Source: Bacillota bacterium (lineage in GTDB: Bacteria > Bacillota > Bacilli > Bacillales > Cytobacillaceae). Taken from it: a stretch of DNA of 13,129 nt. The position numbers and the translations under genes are program-made. Every line of letters begins with the position of its first letter. Position 1 is the first letter of the stretch. Below the pieces are notes generated by a model. That model saw only the letters and a program-made list of their open reading frames with translations. It ran no database searches and was not told the DNA's origin. Below, in pieces: positions 1-6,108 of this stretch. The stretch spans positions 1 through 13,129 of the forward strand of contig JAEWIG010000425.1 of assembly GCA_023387295.1 (NCBI GenBank), read 5' to 3'.

Positions 1-194
1 CTGTTAATCATTAAACCAAAGATAGAGAATAGACTCCCGAATAAGCTTCCGAACAGAATTCCACCTGTTATGCAAACAAGTGAAACAGGAATAAATAAAA
101 ATTGTCTTACCGTATGAAATAAGATAAATGCAATAGGCGCAAGTATTCCTGCTGTTTCAACAACGATAACTAGCAATGCTAATGGTTCATTCAT
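1..194 (-). CDS. TVP38/TMEM64-family membrane protein, N-terminal part (cut by window edge)
   Basis: An open frame runs from an ATG at 194 to the window edge with no stop, giving about 64 residues that begin MNEPLALLVIVVETAG. It reads as two hydrophobic segments, with FHTVRQFLFIPVSLVCITGG followed by ILFGSLFGSLFSIFG. The pattern of an R before the pro-rich helix and then GG-LFG-LFG is that of the VTT/SNARE-associated (DedA-like) fold of TVP38/TMEM64 proteins, integral membrane proteins linked to lipid scrambling or transport in this superfamily. A tandem ATG exists at 197, but the AGGTGGG ribosome binding site lies too close to it, so 194 is preferred. The gene lies 63 bp downstream of ysdA on the same strand. 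The family call is by eye and the C-terminal part is not visible. Confidence 0.7.
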   Translation of the reverse strand, partial: MNEPLALLVIVVETAGILAPIAFILFHTVRQFLFIPVSLVCITGGILFGSLFGSLFSIFGLMIN

Positions 195-257
195 CATCCC
201 ACCTACTTTTAACGAGCTCTTGTTGTCTCTTAAAAGCTTATTTCTAGATGTGTTTAG

Positions 258-530
258 TTATGACAAAACGTTGTAGAAGTAAATAATGAGGACAATCTGA
301 ATAAGAGAAAGGAGTGGTAAGCCTACTTTAAATTGAAGATGCTTCGTTTTATGCCGGAACATGTTCATACCAAGTGTCATACCAACTGCACCAAATAATA
401 AGGCAACCAGCCAAAGTGTGGCTTCACTAATACGGTATTGGTGCTTTACCGCTCTCTTCTTATCAACATTCATCATCACAAATCCTACGAGATTCATAAT
501 GATAAACAAAATCATTGGTAATGTAGACAT
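258..530 (-). CDS. ysdA: DUF1294 small membrane protein YsdA
   Basis: This is a 90-residue integral membrane protein with three hydrophobic segments (about residues 5-20, 38-56 and 70-88). It carries the DUF1294 signature: NLVGFVMMNVDKKRA near the N-terminus, YRISEATLW at about 32-40, and FRHKTKH-QF after the second segment. The function of the family is unknown. ysdA follows rplT on the same strand in B. subtilis, which supports the symbol. Start choice is supported by GAGGAG six bases before the ATG. A terminator at 754-784 separates it from rplT, so it probably has its own promoter. I found no convincing sigma-A promoter in the AT-rich 230 bp upstream, which instead holds a tandem repeat array. 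Confidence 0.85.
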   Translation of the reverse strand: MSTLPMILFIIMNLVGFVMMNVDKKRAVKHQYRISEATLWLVALLFGAVGMTLGMNMFRHKTKHLQFKVGLPLLSLIQIVLIIYFYNVLS

Positions 531-600
531 ATTTCGCTCCTCTCGTAACTTTTCTGTAATTCTGCTGGATTATTTTATATTACTATTATTGAAGAATTGA

Positions 601-720
601 TGCTTTTAGTAATAAACTTGGATTTTCGATAATATATTCTGATTTTCGGTAATAAAAATAAATTTTCGGTAATATATTCTAATTTTCGATAATAAACTAG
701 TTTTTCAAAGATAAATACTG
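601..720. repeat. Tandem array of six 20-bp AT-rich units
   Basis: Six consecutive 20-bp blocks align without gaps at 601, 621, 641, 661, 681 and 701. The four central copies share the core ATTTTCGRTAATA (positions 2-14 of each unit) and the outer two are degenerate. Copies 2 and 4 also share the tail TATTCT. The array lies between ysdA and the rplT operon terminator. The 20-bp period is close to two helical turns, so the T-tracts are in phase and could bend the DNA, or the units could be binding sites upstream of ysdA. Neither role is shown by the sequence alone. Confidence 0.85.
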
Positions 721-753
721 AGTTAATACTATATTTCGTAATCTTTTCCTAAT

Positions 754-784
754 CAAAAAGCCATTCCCTATTAGAGAATGGCTT
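754..784 (-). terminator. Rho-independent terminator of the infC-rpmI-rplT operon
   Basis: On the minus strand, AGCCATTC and GAATGGCT form an 8-bp stem around a 9-nt loop (arms at 776-783 and 759-766), followed by a run of five Ts. It lies about 140 bp beyond the rplT stop, on the far side of the repeat element at 797-917, so that element is expected to be in the 3' untranslated region of the operon. Confidence 0.85.
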
Positions 785-796
785 CAGCTTTTCTAT

Positions 797-917
797 TGTC
801 TAGCTGAAGCGCCTACCCCCTCGAGGTCATAAGCCAATCCTACCAAAAAGGAAAGTTCACCTTTCCGGTAGGCTCGTCTTATGCTTGTCGGGGGTGGGCA
901 AGGCGCTTCAGCTTTTC
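797..917. repeat. Palindromic intergenic repeat element, copy A
   Basis: The ends are a perfect 13-bp inverted repeat, AGCTGAAGCGCCT at 802-814 and AGGCGCTTCAGCT at 901-913. The interior is also imperfectly self-complementary: ACCCCC near the left pairs with GGGGGT near the right, CATAAG with CTTATG, and CCTACC with GGTAGG. The whole element could fold into one long hairpin. It ends 4 bp from the rplT stop codon. Read on this strand it aligns almost base for base with the minus strand of copy D (9595-9716). It has no coding capacity and no transposase. Confidence 0.9.
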
Positions 918-920
918 AAA

Positions 921-1280
921 TTACTTGCTTAAGTTTTGCTTTGCAACAGATGCTAATTCTGCGAATGCTTTTTCGTCAGCGATTGCTAATTCAGAAAGCA
1001 TTTTGCGGTTAACTTCGATGCCAGCAAGCTTTAAACCGTGCATTAAACGGCTGTAAGAAAGACCGTTCATGCGAGCTGCTGCGTTAATACGAGTAACCCA
1101 TAATTTGCGGAAGTCGCGCTTTTTCTGGCGACGATCACGATAAGCATACATTAATGATTTCATTACTTGTTGGTTTGCAACTTTATACAATGTATGTTTT
1201 GAACCGAAATAACCTTTAGCTAATTTAAGAACTTTTTTACGACGTTTGCGAGTAACTGTACCGCCTTTTACACGTGGCAT
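921..1280 (-). CDS. rplT: 50S ribosomal protein L20
   Basis: L20 binds 23S rRNA early in assembly of the large ribosomal subunit. In Bacilli it also represses its own operon through the mRNA leader. The 119-residue protein is full length for the family. It has the very basic N-terminal extension (MPRVKGGTVTRKRRKKVLKLAKG, residues 1-23) that threads into rRNA, the RDRRQKKRDFRKLWVTRINAA segment in the middle, and the globular C-terminal domain with GLSYSRLMHGLK. An AGGAGGG ribosome binding site precedes the ATG. It is the last gene of infC-rpmI-rplT, 25 bp after rpmI. Confidence 0.98.
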   Translation of the reverse strand: MPRVKGGTVTRKRRKKVLKLAKGYFGSKHTLYKVANQQVMKSLMYAYRDRRQKKRDFRKLWVTRINAAARMNGLSYSRLMHGLKLAGIEVNRKMLSELAIADEKAFAELASVAKQNLSK

Positions 1281-1305
1281 ATAATTTCCCTCCTAATTTC
1301 GAATA

Positions 1306-1506
1306 TTACTTAAGATTTACTAATTGGAAACGAATACGTTTGTAATCGCCTGAAGAAACAAGAGTTCCTTTGCGAAGTTTACGTTTTTGCTTTGTTGATT
1401 TATTTGCGAATAAGTGGCTTGTGTAAGCGTGTGAACGCTTTAGCTTTCCAGAACCTGTTCTTTTGAAACGCTTAGCAGCGCCACGGTGAGTTTTCATTTT
1501 TGGCAT
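1306..1506 (-). CDS. rpmI: 50S ribosomal protein L35
   Basis: L35 is a small, strongly basic protein of the large ribosomal subunit. This copy has 66 residues, the usual length in Bacillus, and shows the family signature MPKMKTHRGAAKRFKRTGSGKLKR at the N-terminus and the conserved LRKGTLVS-GD-KRI towards the end. GAGGAGG lies about 8 bases before the ATG. It is 15 bp downstream of infC and 25 bp upstream of rplT, so the three are surely co-transcribed, with common control by the leader upstream of infC. Confidence 0.98.
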   Translation of the reverse strand: MPKMKTHRGAAKRFKRTGSGKLKRSHAYTSHLFANKSTKQKRKLRKGTLVSSGDYKRIRFQLVNLK

Positions 1507-1521
1507 TTGGAATTCCTCCTC

Positions 1522-2037
1522 TTACTTTTCATTTTTTGGTGCTAGCACCATAAACATGCTTCGACCATCCATTTTTGGATAAGACTCGATAGTCGCTACT
1601 TCCTTACATTCAAGGGCAAAACGATCTAAAACGCGTTGACCGATTTCTTTATGAGTAATAGCACGACCTTTAAATCGAATAGACGCTTTAACCTTATCTC
1701 CCTTTTCAAGGAATTTAAGAGCGTTACGAAGCTTTGTATTAAAATCATGCTCATCAATTGTCGGACTCAGACGAACTTCTTTAATACTAATAATCTTTTG
1801 GTTTTTACGAGCTTCTTTCTCCTTCTTCTGCTGCTCGAACTTAAACTTTCCATAGTCCATGATACGGGCTACAGGTGGTTTAGCATTCGGTGCAACTAGA
1901 ACAACATCAAGATTTACTCGTGAAGCAATTTCTAATGCTTCAATTTTTGTTTTAATTCCTAACTGCTCGCCATTTTGGTCAATGAGACGAAGCTCGCGGG
2001 CACGGATACCCTCGTTTAACAACATATCTTTGCTAAT
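1522..2037 (-). CDS. infC: Translation initiation factor IF-3 (AUU start)
   Basis: IF-3 binds the 30S subunit, keeps the subunits apart and checks the start codon and initiator tRNA. The N-domain holds NEGIRARELRLIDQNGEQLG; the linker is lysine-rich (FEQQKKEKEARKNQK); the C-domain holds IKEVRLSPTI-EHDF, FLEKGDKVKASIRFKGRA and the closing PKMDGRSMFMVLAPK. The first ATG, at 2025, would leave only a distant ribosome binding site. In frame, 12 bases further upstream, lies ATT at 2037, giving ISKDMLLNEGI, which matches the start of B. subtilis IF-3. GGAGGTG sits 7 bases before that ATT. AUU starts are known for infC in E. coli and Geobacillus stearothermophilus and let IF-3 repress its own translation. 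The AUU start gives 171 residues. Confidence 0.95.
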   Translation of the reverse strand: MSKDMLLNEGIRARELRLIDQNGEQLGIKTKIEALEIASRVNLDVVLVAPNAKPPVARIMDYGKFKFEQQKKEKEARKNQKIISIKEVRLSPTIDEHDFNTKLRNALKFLEKGDKVKASIRFKGRAITHKEIGQRVLDRFALECKEVATIESYPKMDGRSMFMVLAPKNEK

Positions 2038-2334
2038 AGTTAGACACCTCCAAGGTTTTATGCGAACACAAGATTTGGGCTAGAAATGACTTCTTTGAAA
2101 AGAAAAACAGCCAATTGCACCAGACAGCAGCTCGCAAGCATACACAACATTTCTGCACAGCTAGAATGCTATGGACAGATGTTTTAACCATATAAAAAAA
2201 GTGTGGATGAAAACACCCACACTTTACGGACAAAATCAAACAGAAAATGTTCACGTAAGACCTGCCAACTGCACTTAGCGTCAATCAGGTGAGAAGCGGG
2301 TGCTTCTTCTTTCCTCAAACTGTATTCAATTACC
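2038..2334 (-). ncRNA. infC operon leader, L20-type autoregulatory leader with attenuator
   Basis: About 300 nt separate the predicted start of transcription (about 2334) from the infC start codon. In Bacillus this leader binds L20, which promotes early termination. What can be seen here is a 5' part containing CACCTG and CAGGTC, which can pair across about 20 nt (around 2258-2290), then a strong intrinsic terminator at 2193-2225, then about 155 nt of leader before infC. The design fits the L20 leader (Rfam L20_leader), but I assigned it from position and layout and not from a covariance search. An 83-codon frame inside it has no family features and is not taken as a gene. Confidence 0.75.
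2193..2225 (-). terminator. Attenuator hairpin in the infC leader
   Basis: On the minus strand, AAGTGTGG and CCACACTT pair (arms at 2217-2224 and 2199-2206). The stem can extend through a G-U rich top, and it is followed by seven Ts (2194-2200). It lies mid-leader, about 160 nt before the infC start, so a transcript ending here would be about 140 nt. This is the expected place for L20-controlled termination. Confidence 0.85.
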
Positions 2335-2340
2335 TTAGTT

Positions 2341-2370
2341 ACTATATCACAAAGAACAAAGTATTGTCAA
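2341..2370 (-). promoter_or_regulatory. Sigma-A promoter of infC-rpmI-rplT
   Basis: On the minus strand a perfect -35 TTGACA (2365-2370) and a -10 TATAGT (2341-2346) are separated by 18 bp. Predicted transcription starts near 2334. This is one of the two clearest sigma-A-type promoters in the window and fits a highly expressed ribosomal protein operon. Confidence 0.85.
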
Positions 2371-2487
2371 ACAAAGTTTTCAACAACGAATTGAATTATA
2401 ACAAGATTAATGGATCTCTGCAAGAACTTTTTATTAACTATCATTTGTGACTGTATAGTGAAAGTTCACCTGCATGCTTAACTTAAC

Positions 2488-2501
2488 GTGAAATGGATCA
2501 C
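2488..2501. promoter_or_regulatory. Candidate FNR/CRP-family operator upstream of the polyferredoxin gene
   Basis: GTGA and TCAC half-sites lie 6 bp apart (core GTGA-aatgga-TCAC). This matches the Bacillus FNR consensus TGTGA-N6-TCACA at all eight inner positions and misses the outermost T and A. Its centre (2494.5) is 41.5 bp upstream of the transcription start predicted from the -10 box at 2524, which is the standard position for activation by this family. No -35 hexamer is visible, as expected for an activator-dependent promoter. The regulator itself is an inference. Confidence 0.5.
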
Positions 2502-2523
2502 CGCTTTTAATATGAATCTTTCC

Positions 2524-2529
2524 TATAGT
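2524..2529 (+). promoter_or_regulatory. -10 box of the polyferredoxin gene
   Basis: TATAGT lies 50 bp upstream of the ATG at 2579. The sequence about 17 bp further upstream (CCGCTT) is not a -35 element, so the promoter probably depends on an activator. Transcription would begin near 2536 and give a leader of about 43 nt with AGGAAGGA as ribosome binding site. Confidence 0.5.
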
Positions 2530-2578
2530 AAGATTGTCCGCTCAACTAAATATACGATAAATAGGAAGGATTGATAAT

Positions 2579-3598
2579 ATGTTGGCAACAGCCAAGTGGA
2601 AAAAGAAAATTAAGAAAGAGCCAATTCAATTCGTCCGTGGTACCATTCAATTGGGTTTTCTCATTTTTTTACTTTATGTCGGCTGGCAATTTTACCGTTT
2701 CTACCAACATTTTGCTACTTTTGGTGTAGAACCATTTGTTGAAAGGCCAGCTGCGGTTGAAGGTTTCTTACCAATTAGTGCTTTCGTTGCTTTTAAAGTA
2801 TGGTTAACTACAGGAGAATTCGATGCAGTTCATCCCGCCGGACTCGTCTTATTTATCTTTATCGTGATTTCTGGAATTTTGTTTCGAAAGAGTTTTTGTA
2901 GCTGGATGTGTCCAATTGGGACTGTCGGTGAATGGGTCGGAAGATTAGGGAAAAAGATCTTCAAGCGGAATTTTGATCTTCCAAGATGGGTAACATGGTT
3001 TTTATACCCCCTTAAATATTTATTGCTCATCTTTTTTGCAAATATGATTATTTTCAATATGCCTGTCATTGCCGCACAAAGCTTTTTAGAGAGTCCCTAC
3101 AATAAAATATCTGATGCAAAAATGTTGATGTTCTTTTTAGATATTAGCGCATTTTCCTTTAAAGTTATTTTGGTCATTTTTGTTCTATCCCTATTCATCA
3201 AAAATTTCTGGTGCCGTTTTCTCTGCCCATATGGAGCTTTAATCGGAATTTGTGGACTATTTGGCATTACAAGGATAACAAGAAATGAAGATTCCTGTAT
3301 TGATTGCCAACGCTGCACAAAGGTGTGTCCACAAAGAATTAAAGTATCCAAAAAGAAAAATGTCCTCACGCCTGAATGTACAGCATGTATGCAATGTATT
3401 GAAGCTTGCCCAGTGAAGGATACGTTAAATGTGAAAACAGTTGGGAAGAAGGTTAATAAGTGGGTCATCCCAGTTGCTTTCTTCACTGTGTTTGCTCTTA
3501 CGATTATCATTGCCAAGCTTACAGGTCATTGGGAGACAAATATTACATACCGTGAATTTCAAAGTTTATTTTATTATCTTGATTATATTGGACATTAG
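2579..3598 (+). CDS. Membrane polyferredoxin, NapH/CcoG/YccM-type 4Fe-4S protein
   Basis: This is a 339-residue membrane protein likely to pass electrons through iron-sulfur clusters to a partner that is not encoded here. Hydrophobic segments lie at about 22-40, 85-101, 143-165, 193-207 and 294-313. Two membrane-associated CxxxCP motifs occur, CSWMCPIG at 107-114 and CRFLCPYGA at 212-220; this doublet is typical of the NapH/NosR/CcoG group (Fer4_5 domain). A soluble part holds two classic 4Fe-4S motifs, with cysteines 240/243/246/250 and 267/270/273/277, all intact. AGGAAGGA lies 8 bases before the ATG. It is the only plus-strand gene in the window, set between thrS and infC, and it has a candidate FNR site upstream. 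CcoG (cytochrome oxidase assembly) is less likely because I see no C-terminal soluble domain beyond the last membrane segment. The electron partner is unknown. Confidence 0.88.
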   Translation: MLATAKWKKKIKKEPIQFVRGTIQLGFLIFLLYVGWQFYRFYQHFATFGVEPFVERPAAVEGFLPISAFVAFKVWLTTGEFDAVHPAGLVLFIFIVISGILFRKSFCSWMCPIGTVGEWVGRLGKKIFKRNFDLPRWVTWFLYPLKYLLLIFFANMIIFNMPVIAAQSFLESPYNKISDAKMLMFFLDISAFSFKVILVIFVLSLFIKNFWCRFLCPYGALIGICGLFGITRITRNEDSCIDCQRCTKVCPQRIKVSKKKNVLTPECTACMQCIEACPVKDTLNVKTVGKKVNKWVIPVAFFTVFALTIIIAKLTGHWETNITYREFQSLFYYLDYIGH

Positions 3599-3627
3599 AA
3601 AGGGAGGCGCTGCACGCCTCCCTTTTC
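3599..3627 (+). terminator. Terminator of the polyferredoxin gene, possibly shared with thrS
   Basis: A perfect GGGAGGCG/CGCCTCCC stem (3602-3609 and 3615-3622), extended by A-T pairs, has a 5-nt loop and is followed on the plus strand by TTTTCTTATTATT. It begins one base after the polyferredoxin stop codon. The thrS stop (minus strand) lies just beyond it, and the hairpin could also end thrS transcripts, although the minus-strand T-run is short. Confidence 0.85.
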
Positions 3628-3633
3628 TTATTA

Positions 3634-5565
3634 TTATAGATTTACTTCATCCTTTAAGCTTTGCAAAAATGCTTTAAACGAAACCGTTTCAGATTTTTGT
3701 TCCCCGTATTTACGGACGTTAACAGCTTTTTCAGCTACTTCGTTATCGCCTACTACGAGCATATATGGAGTTTTTTGCATTTGCGCTTCACGGATTTTAT
3801 AGCCGATTTTTTCATTACGATCATCAAGCTCTACACGGAAGCCTTCAGCCTGCAGCTGCTCTTGTACTTGTTTTGCATAGTCAAAGTGAATATCAGGTGA
3901 AACTGGAATCACTTGAACTTGAACTGGTGCAAGCCAAGTAGGGAATGCTCCTTTATACTCTTCAATTAAGAAGGCAACGAAACGTTCCATTGTTGATACA
4001 ACACCACGGTGGATAACAACTGGACGATGCTGTTTCCCATCTTCTCCGATATAAGATAGGTCAAAGCGTTCTGGTAGTAAGAAGTCAAGCTGAACAGTAG
4101 ATAAAGTTTCTTCTTTTCCTAGTGCTGTTTTTACTTGAACATCCAACTTAGGACCATAGAATGCCGCTTCACCTTCAGCTTCATAATAATCTAGACCCAG
4201 ATCATCCATTGCTTCCTTCAGCATGGATTGTGCCTTTTCCCACATTTGATCATCATCAAAATATTTCTCTGTATCAGCAGGGTCACGGTATGAAAGACGG
4301 AAAGAATATTCATTTAGATTAAAATCTTTGTACACAGCTAGAATTAAATTAACGACGCGCTTAAATTCATCTTTAATTTGATCCGGACGAACAAAGAGGT
4401 GAGCATCATTTAAAGTCATACCACGAACGCGCTGAAGACCTGATAACGCACCAGACATCTCATAACGGTGCATTGTTCCTAACTCGGCAATACGAATCGG
4501 TAGCTCACGGTAACTATGAATGCCGTTTTTGTATATCATCATGTGATGAGGACAGTTCATCGGACGAAGCACTAGTTGTTCATTATCCATATCCATTACG
4601 GGGAACATATCCTCTTGATAGTGATCCCAGTGTCCTGAAGTTTTATACAGATCTACACTTCCTAACACCGGTGTATACACATGGTCATAGCCTAAACGTA
4701 CTTCCTTATCAACGATGTAACGCTCAATAATGCGGCGAATTGTCGCACCTTTTGGAAGCCATAATGGTAGCCCTTGTCCAACTAATTGAGAATTTGTAAA
4801 TAAGCTTAATTCTTTCCCAATTTTACGATGGTCACGCTCTTTTGCCTCTTCTAACAGGCGCAAATGCTCCGCTAAATCTTCCTTCTTGAAGAAAGCTGTT
4901 CCATAAATACGCTGAAGCATTTTATTATCGCTATTTCCTCGCCAGTAGGCACCAGCAATGCTTAATAGCTTAATTTCCTTTAGCTTACCTGTTGATGGAA
5001 CGTGAACGCCACGACATAGGTCGATGAAGTCTCCTTGCTCGTATAAAGTTACTGTTTCATCAGCTGGGATTGCTTCAATAAGCTCAAGCTTATATTCATC
5101 ATCCATTTCCTTAAATAACTGCACCGCTTCTTCACGGCTAACTTCTTTACGAACAATTTCAATATTTTCGTTAATGATTTTTTTCATTTCTTTTTCAATA
5201 AGTGGAAGGTCTTCAGGTGTTATCGATTGTTCAAGGTCGATATCATAGTAGAAACCACCTTCGATAACAGGACCAACGCCAAGCTTAACATTTTTAAATA
5301 ATCGCTTAATTGCTTGTGCCATTAAGTGTGCACTACTATGGCGCAATATTTCTAACGCCTCTTCACTATCTTGCGTAATAATTTCAAACGCACCGTCTTC
5401 TTCAATTGGACAGCGAAGGTCATACATTTGACCGTTTACTTTACCAGCAATAGCCTTTTTCTTTAGACCTGGGCTAATGGATCCTGCGATATCTTCTGTT
5501 GTCGTTCCTTTAGGAAACTCCTTAACAGCGCCATCTGGGAACGTAACTTTAATAATTTCTGACAT
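3634..5565 (-). CDS. thrS: Threonine-tRNA ligase
   Basis: The cytoplasmic enzyme charges tRNA-Thr with threonine using ATP. With 643 residues it has the full bacterial length. Domains in order are TGS (about 1-62), the editing domain with metal-type residues H76, H80 (HSSAH), C184 and H188 (CRGVH), the class II catalytic core (about 240-535), and the anticodon-binding domain (about 545-643). The catalytic zinc ligands are present: C338 in MNCPHH, H389 in DAHLF and H519 in VIHRG. Motif 2 reads RIAELGTMHRYE. AAGGAGG lies 7 bases before the ATG. Expression should be set by the T-box leader upstream, so that uncharged tRNA-Thr raises synthesis. A repeat element separates the T-box terminator from this ribosome binding site. 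Confidence 0.98.
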   Translation of the reverse strand: MSEIIKVTFPDGAVKEFPKGTTTEDIAGSISPGLKKKAIAGKVNGQMYDLRCPIEEDGAFEIITQDSEEALEILRHSSAHLMAQAIKRLFKNVKLGVGPVIEGGFYYDIDLEQSITPEDLPLIEKEMKKIINENIEIVRKEVSREEAVQLFKEMDDEYKLELIEAIPADETVTLYEQGDFIDLCRGVHVPSTGKLKEIKLLSIAGAYWRGNSDNKMLQRIYGTAFFKKEDLAEHLRLLEEAKERDHRKIGKELSLFTNSQLVGQGLPLWLPKGATIRRIIERYIVDKEVRLGYDHVYTPVLGSVDLYKTSGHWDHYQEDMFPVMDMDNEQLVLRPMNCPHHMMIYKNGIHSYRELPIRIAELGTMHRYEMSGALSGLQRVRGMTLNDAHLFVRPDQIKDEFKRVVNLILAVYKDFNLNEYSFRLSYRDPADTEKYFDDDQMWEKAQSMLKEAMDDLGLDYYEAEGEAAFYGPKLDVQVKTALGKEETLSTVQLDFLLPERFDLSYIGEDGKQHRPVVIHRGVVSTMERFVAFLIEEYKGAFPTWLAPVQVQVIPVSPDIHFDYAKQVQEQLQAEGFRVELDDRNEKIGYKIREAQMQKTPYMLVVGDNEVAEKAVNVRKYGEQKSETVSFKAFLQSLKDEVNL

Positions 5566-5585
5566 GGTTTTTCCTCCTTATTTAT

Positions 5586-5762
5586 AAAGCGTAAGTGCCT
5601 CGCAAGATGAACGTCGACTAAAGACCGCCACGTCCTATGGCAAACGTCGACGTCAGCACATCCTGTGCAAGTCCGACAAGCATAAGACGAATCACGCAGG
5701 AAATCCTGATTTCTGGAGTGATTTGGCTTATGACTTCGAGGGGCTAGGCACTGGAGCTAGAT
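5586..5762. repeat. Palindromic intergenic repeat element, copy B (long form)
   Basis: The minus strand begins CTAGCTCCAGTGCCTAGC and continues with CCCTCGAAGTCATAAGCCAA and TTCGTCTTATGCTTGTCGG, the same blocks as copies A and D. Beyond these it carries about 65 extra bases that include two near-mirror ACGTCGAC/GTCGACGT blocks around a CCATAGGACGTGGCGG core, and it closes with GAGGCACTTACGC. The element lies inside the thrS leader RNA, after the T-box terminator and only about 8 bp from the thrS ribosome binding site. Confidence 0.85.
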
Positions 5763-5806
5763 TCAAAATTTGCTCCACAATACGCTAATTAACTAATAAT
5801 ACAAAA

Positions 5807-5840
5807 TAAAAAAACCCGTCCCTAAAAAAGGGACGAGTTA
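5807..5840 (-). terminator. T-box terminator upstream of thrS
   Basis: On the minus strand, CTCGTCCC and GGGACGGG pair (arms 5830-5837 and 5815-5822, one G-U pair) around a T-rich loop and are followed by seven Ts. It is the terminator half of the T-box switch, competing with an antiterminator that contains the T-box sequence just upstream. Confidence 0.92.
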
Positions 5841-6065
5841 TCATAAACACGTGGTTCCACCCTACTTCTCATTTTCCGTGTATACGAAAAAATGACTTGT
5901 AGCAATTTAACGGCTTGTAACCGTCAGCCCATTTCCGAGCTGAAGTTCAAAGGTGGTAAGCATTCAATCGTGTTAGGAAGTTTCCAGCCTTGACTTCCCT
6001 CTCTAATAAACCGTCTTTGAATACTGTTGTCCTCATCATCACATTTCCTATAAGGATCTATTATG
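5815..6065 (-). ncRNA. T-box riboswitch of thrS, threonine specifier
   Basis: The minus strand holds the T-box core AGGGTGGAACCACGTG (5848-5863), just before the terminator. Its TGGA would pair with the 3' end of an uncharged tRNA with a U discriminator. The base of stem I is TTCAAAG (6015-6021) pairing with CTTTGAA (5946-5952). Directly next to its 3' strand the specifier loop reads TTACCAC, with the Thr codon ACC at 5955-5957 followed by the expected purine A. This matches the downstream gene thrS. Binding of uncharged tRNA-Thr should stabilise the antiterminator and allow transcription. Confidence 0.95.
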
Positions 6066-6071
6066 TAATGT

Positions 6072-6100
6072 ATTATAGTTTGTTATTTTCTCAAATGCAA
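6072..6100 (-). promoter_or_regulatory. Sigma-A promoter of thrS
   Basis: On the minus strand the -35 is TTGCAT (6095-6100) and the -10 a perfect TATAAT (6072-6077), 17 bp apart. Predicted transcription starts near 6065, about 44 nt before stem I of the T-box. The -35 lies only 9 bp from the ytxC stop codon and no terminator lies between, so ytxC transcripts may run into the T-box leader. Confidence 0.88.
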
Positions 6101-6108
6101 GAACTCCG

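Noticed and set aside
601..720. Tandem 20-bp units as a CRISPR array or plasmid-type iterons
   Set aside because: There are no unique spacers between repeats and no cas genes. No replication initiator is encoded nearby, so an iteron origin is unsupported.
797..917. Repeat copy A as the rplT terminator
   Set aside because: It can fold into a long hairpin but lacks a proper T-run directly after the stem on the minus strand. A standard terminator follows at 754-784.
2033..2284. An 83-codon minus-strand frame in the infC leader
   Set aside because: It overlaps the attenuator and the infC ribosome binding site, has Cys/Phe-rich composition unlike a protein domain and no ribosome binding site of note. 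The region is better explained as leader RNA.
2458..2469. Perfect 12-bp palindrome GTGAAAGTTCAC as a second operator of the polyferredoxin gene
   Set aside because: The half-site spacing (2 bp) does not fit FNR and it lies about 72 bp upstream of the predicted start. It may be chance or another regulator's site; I could not support a call.
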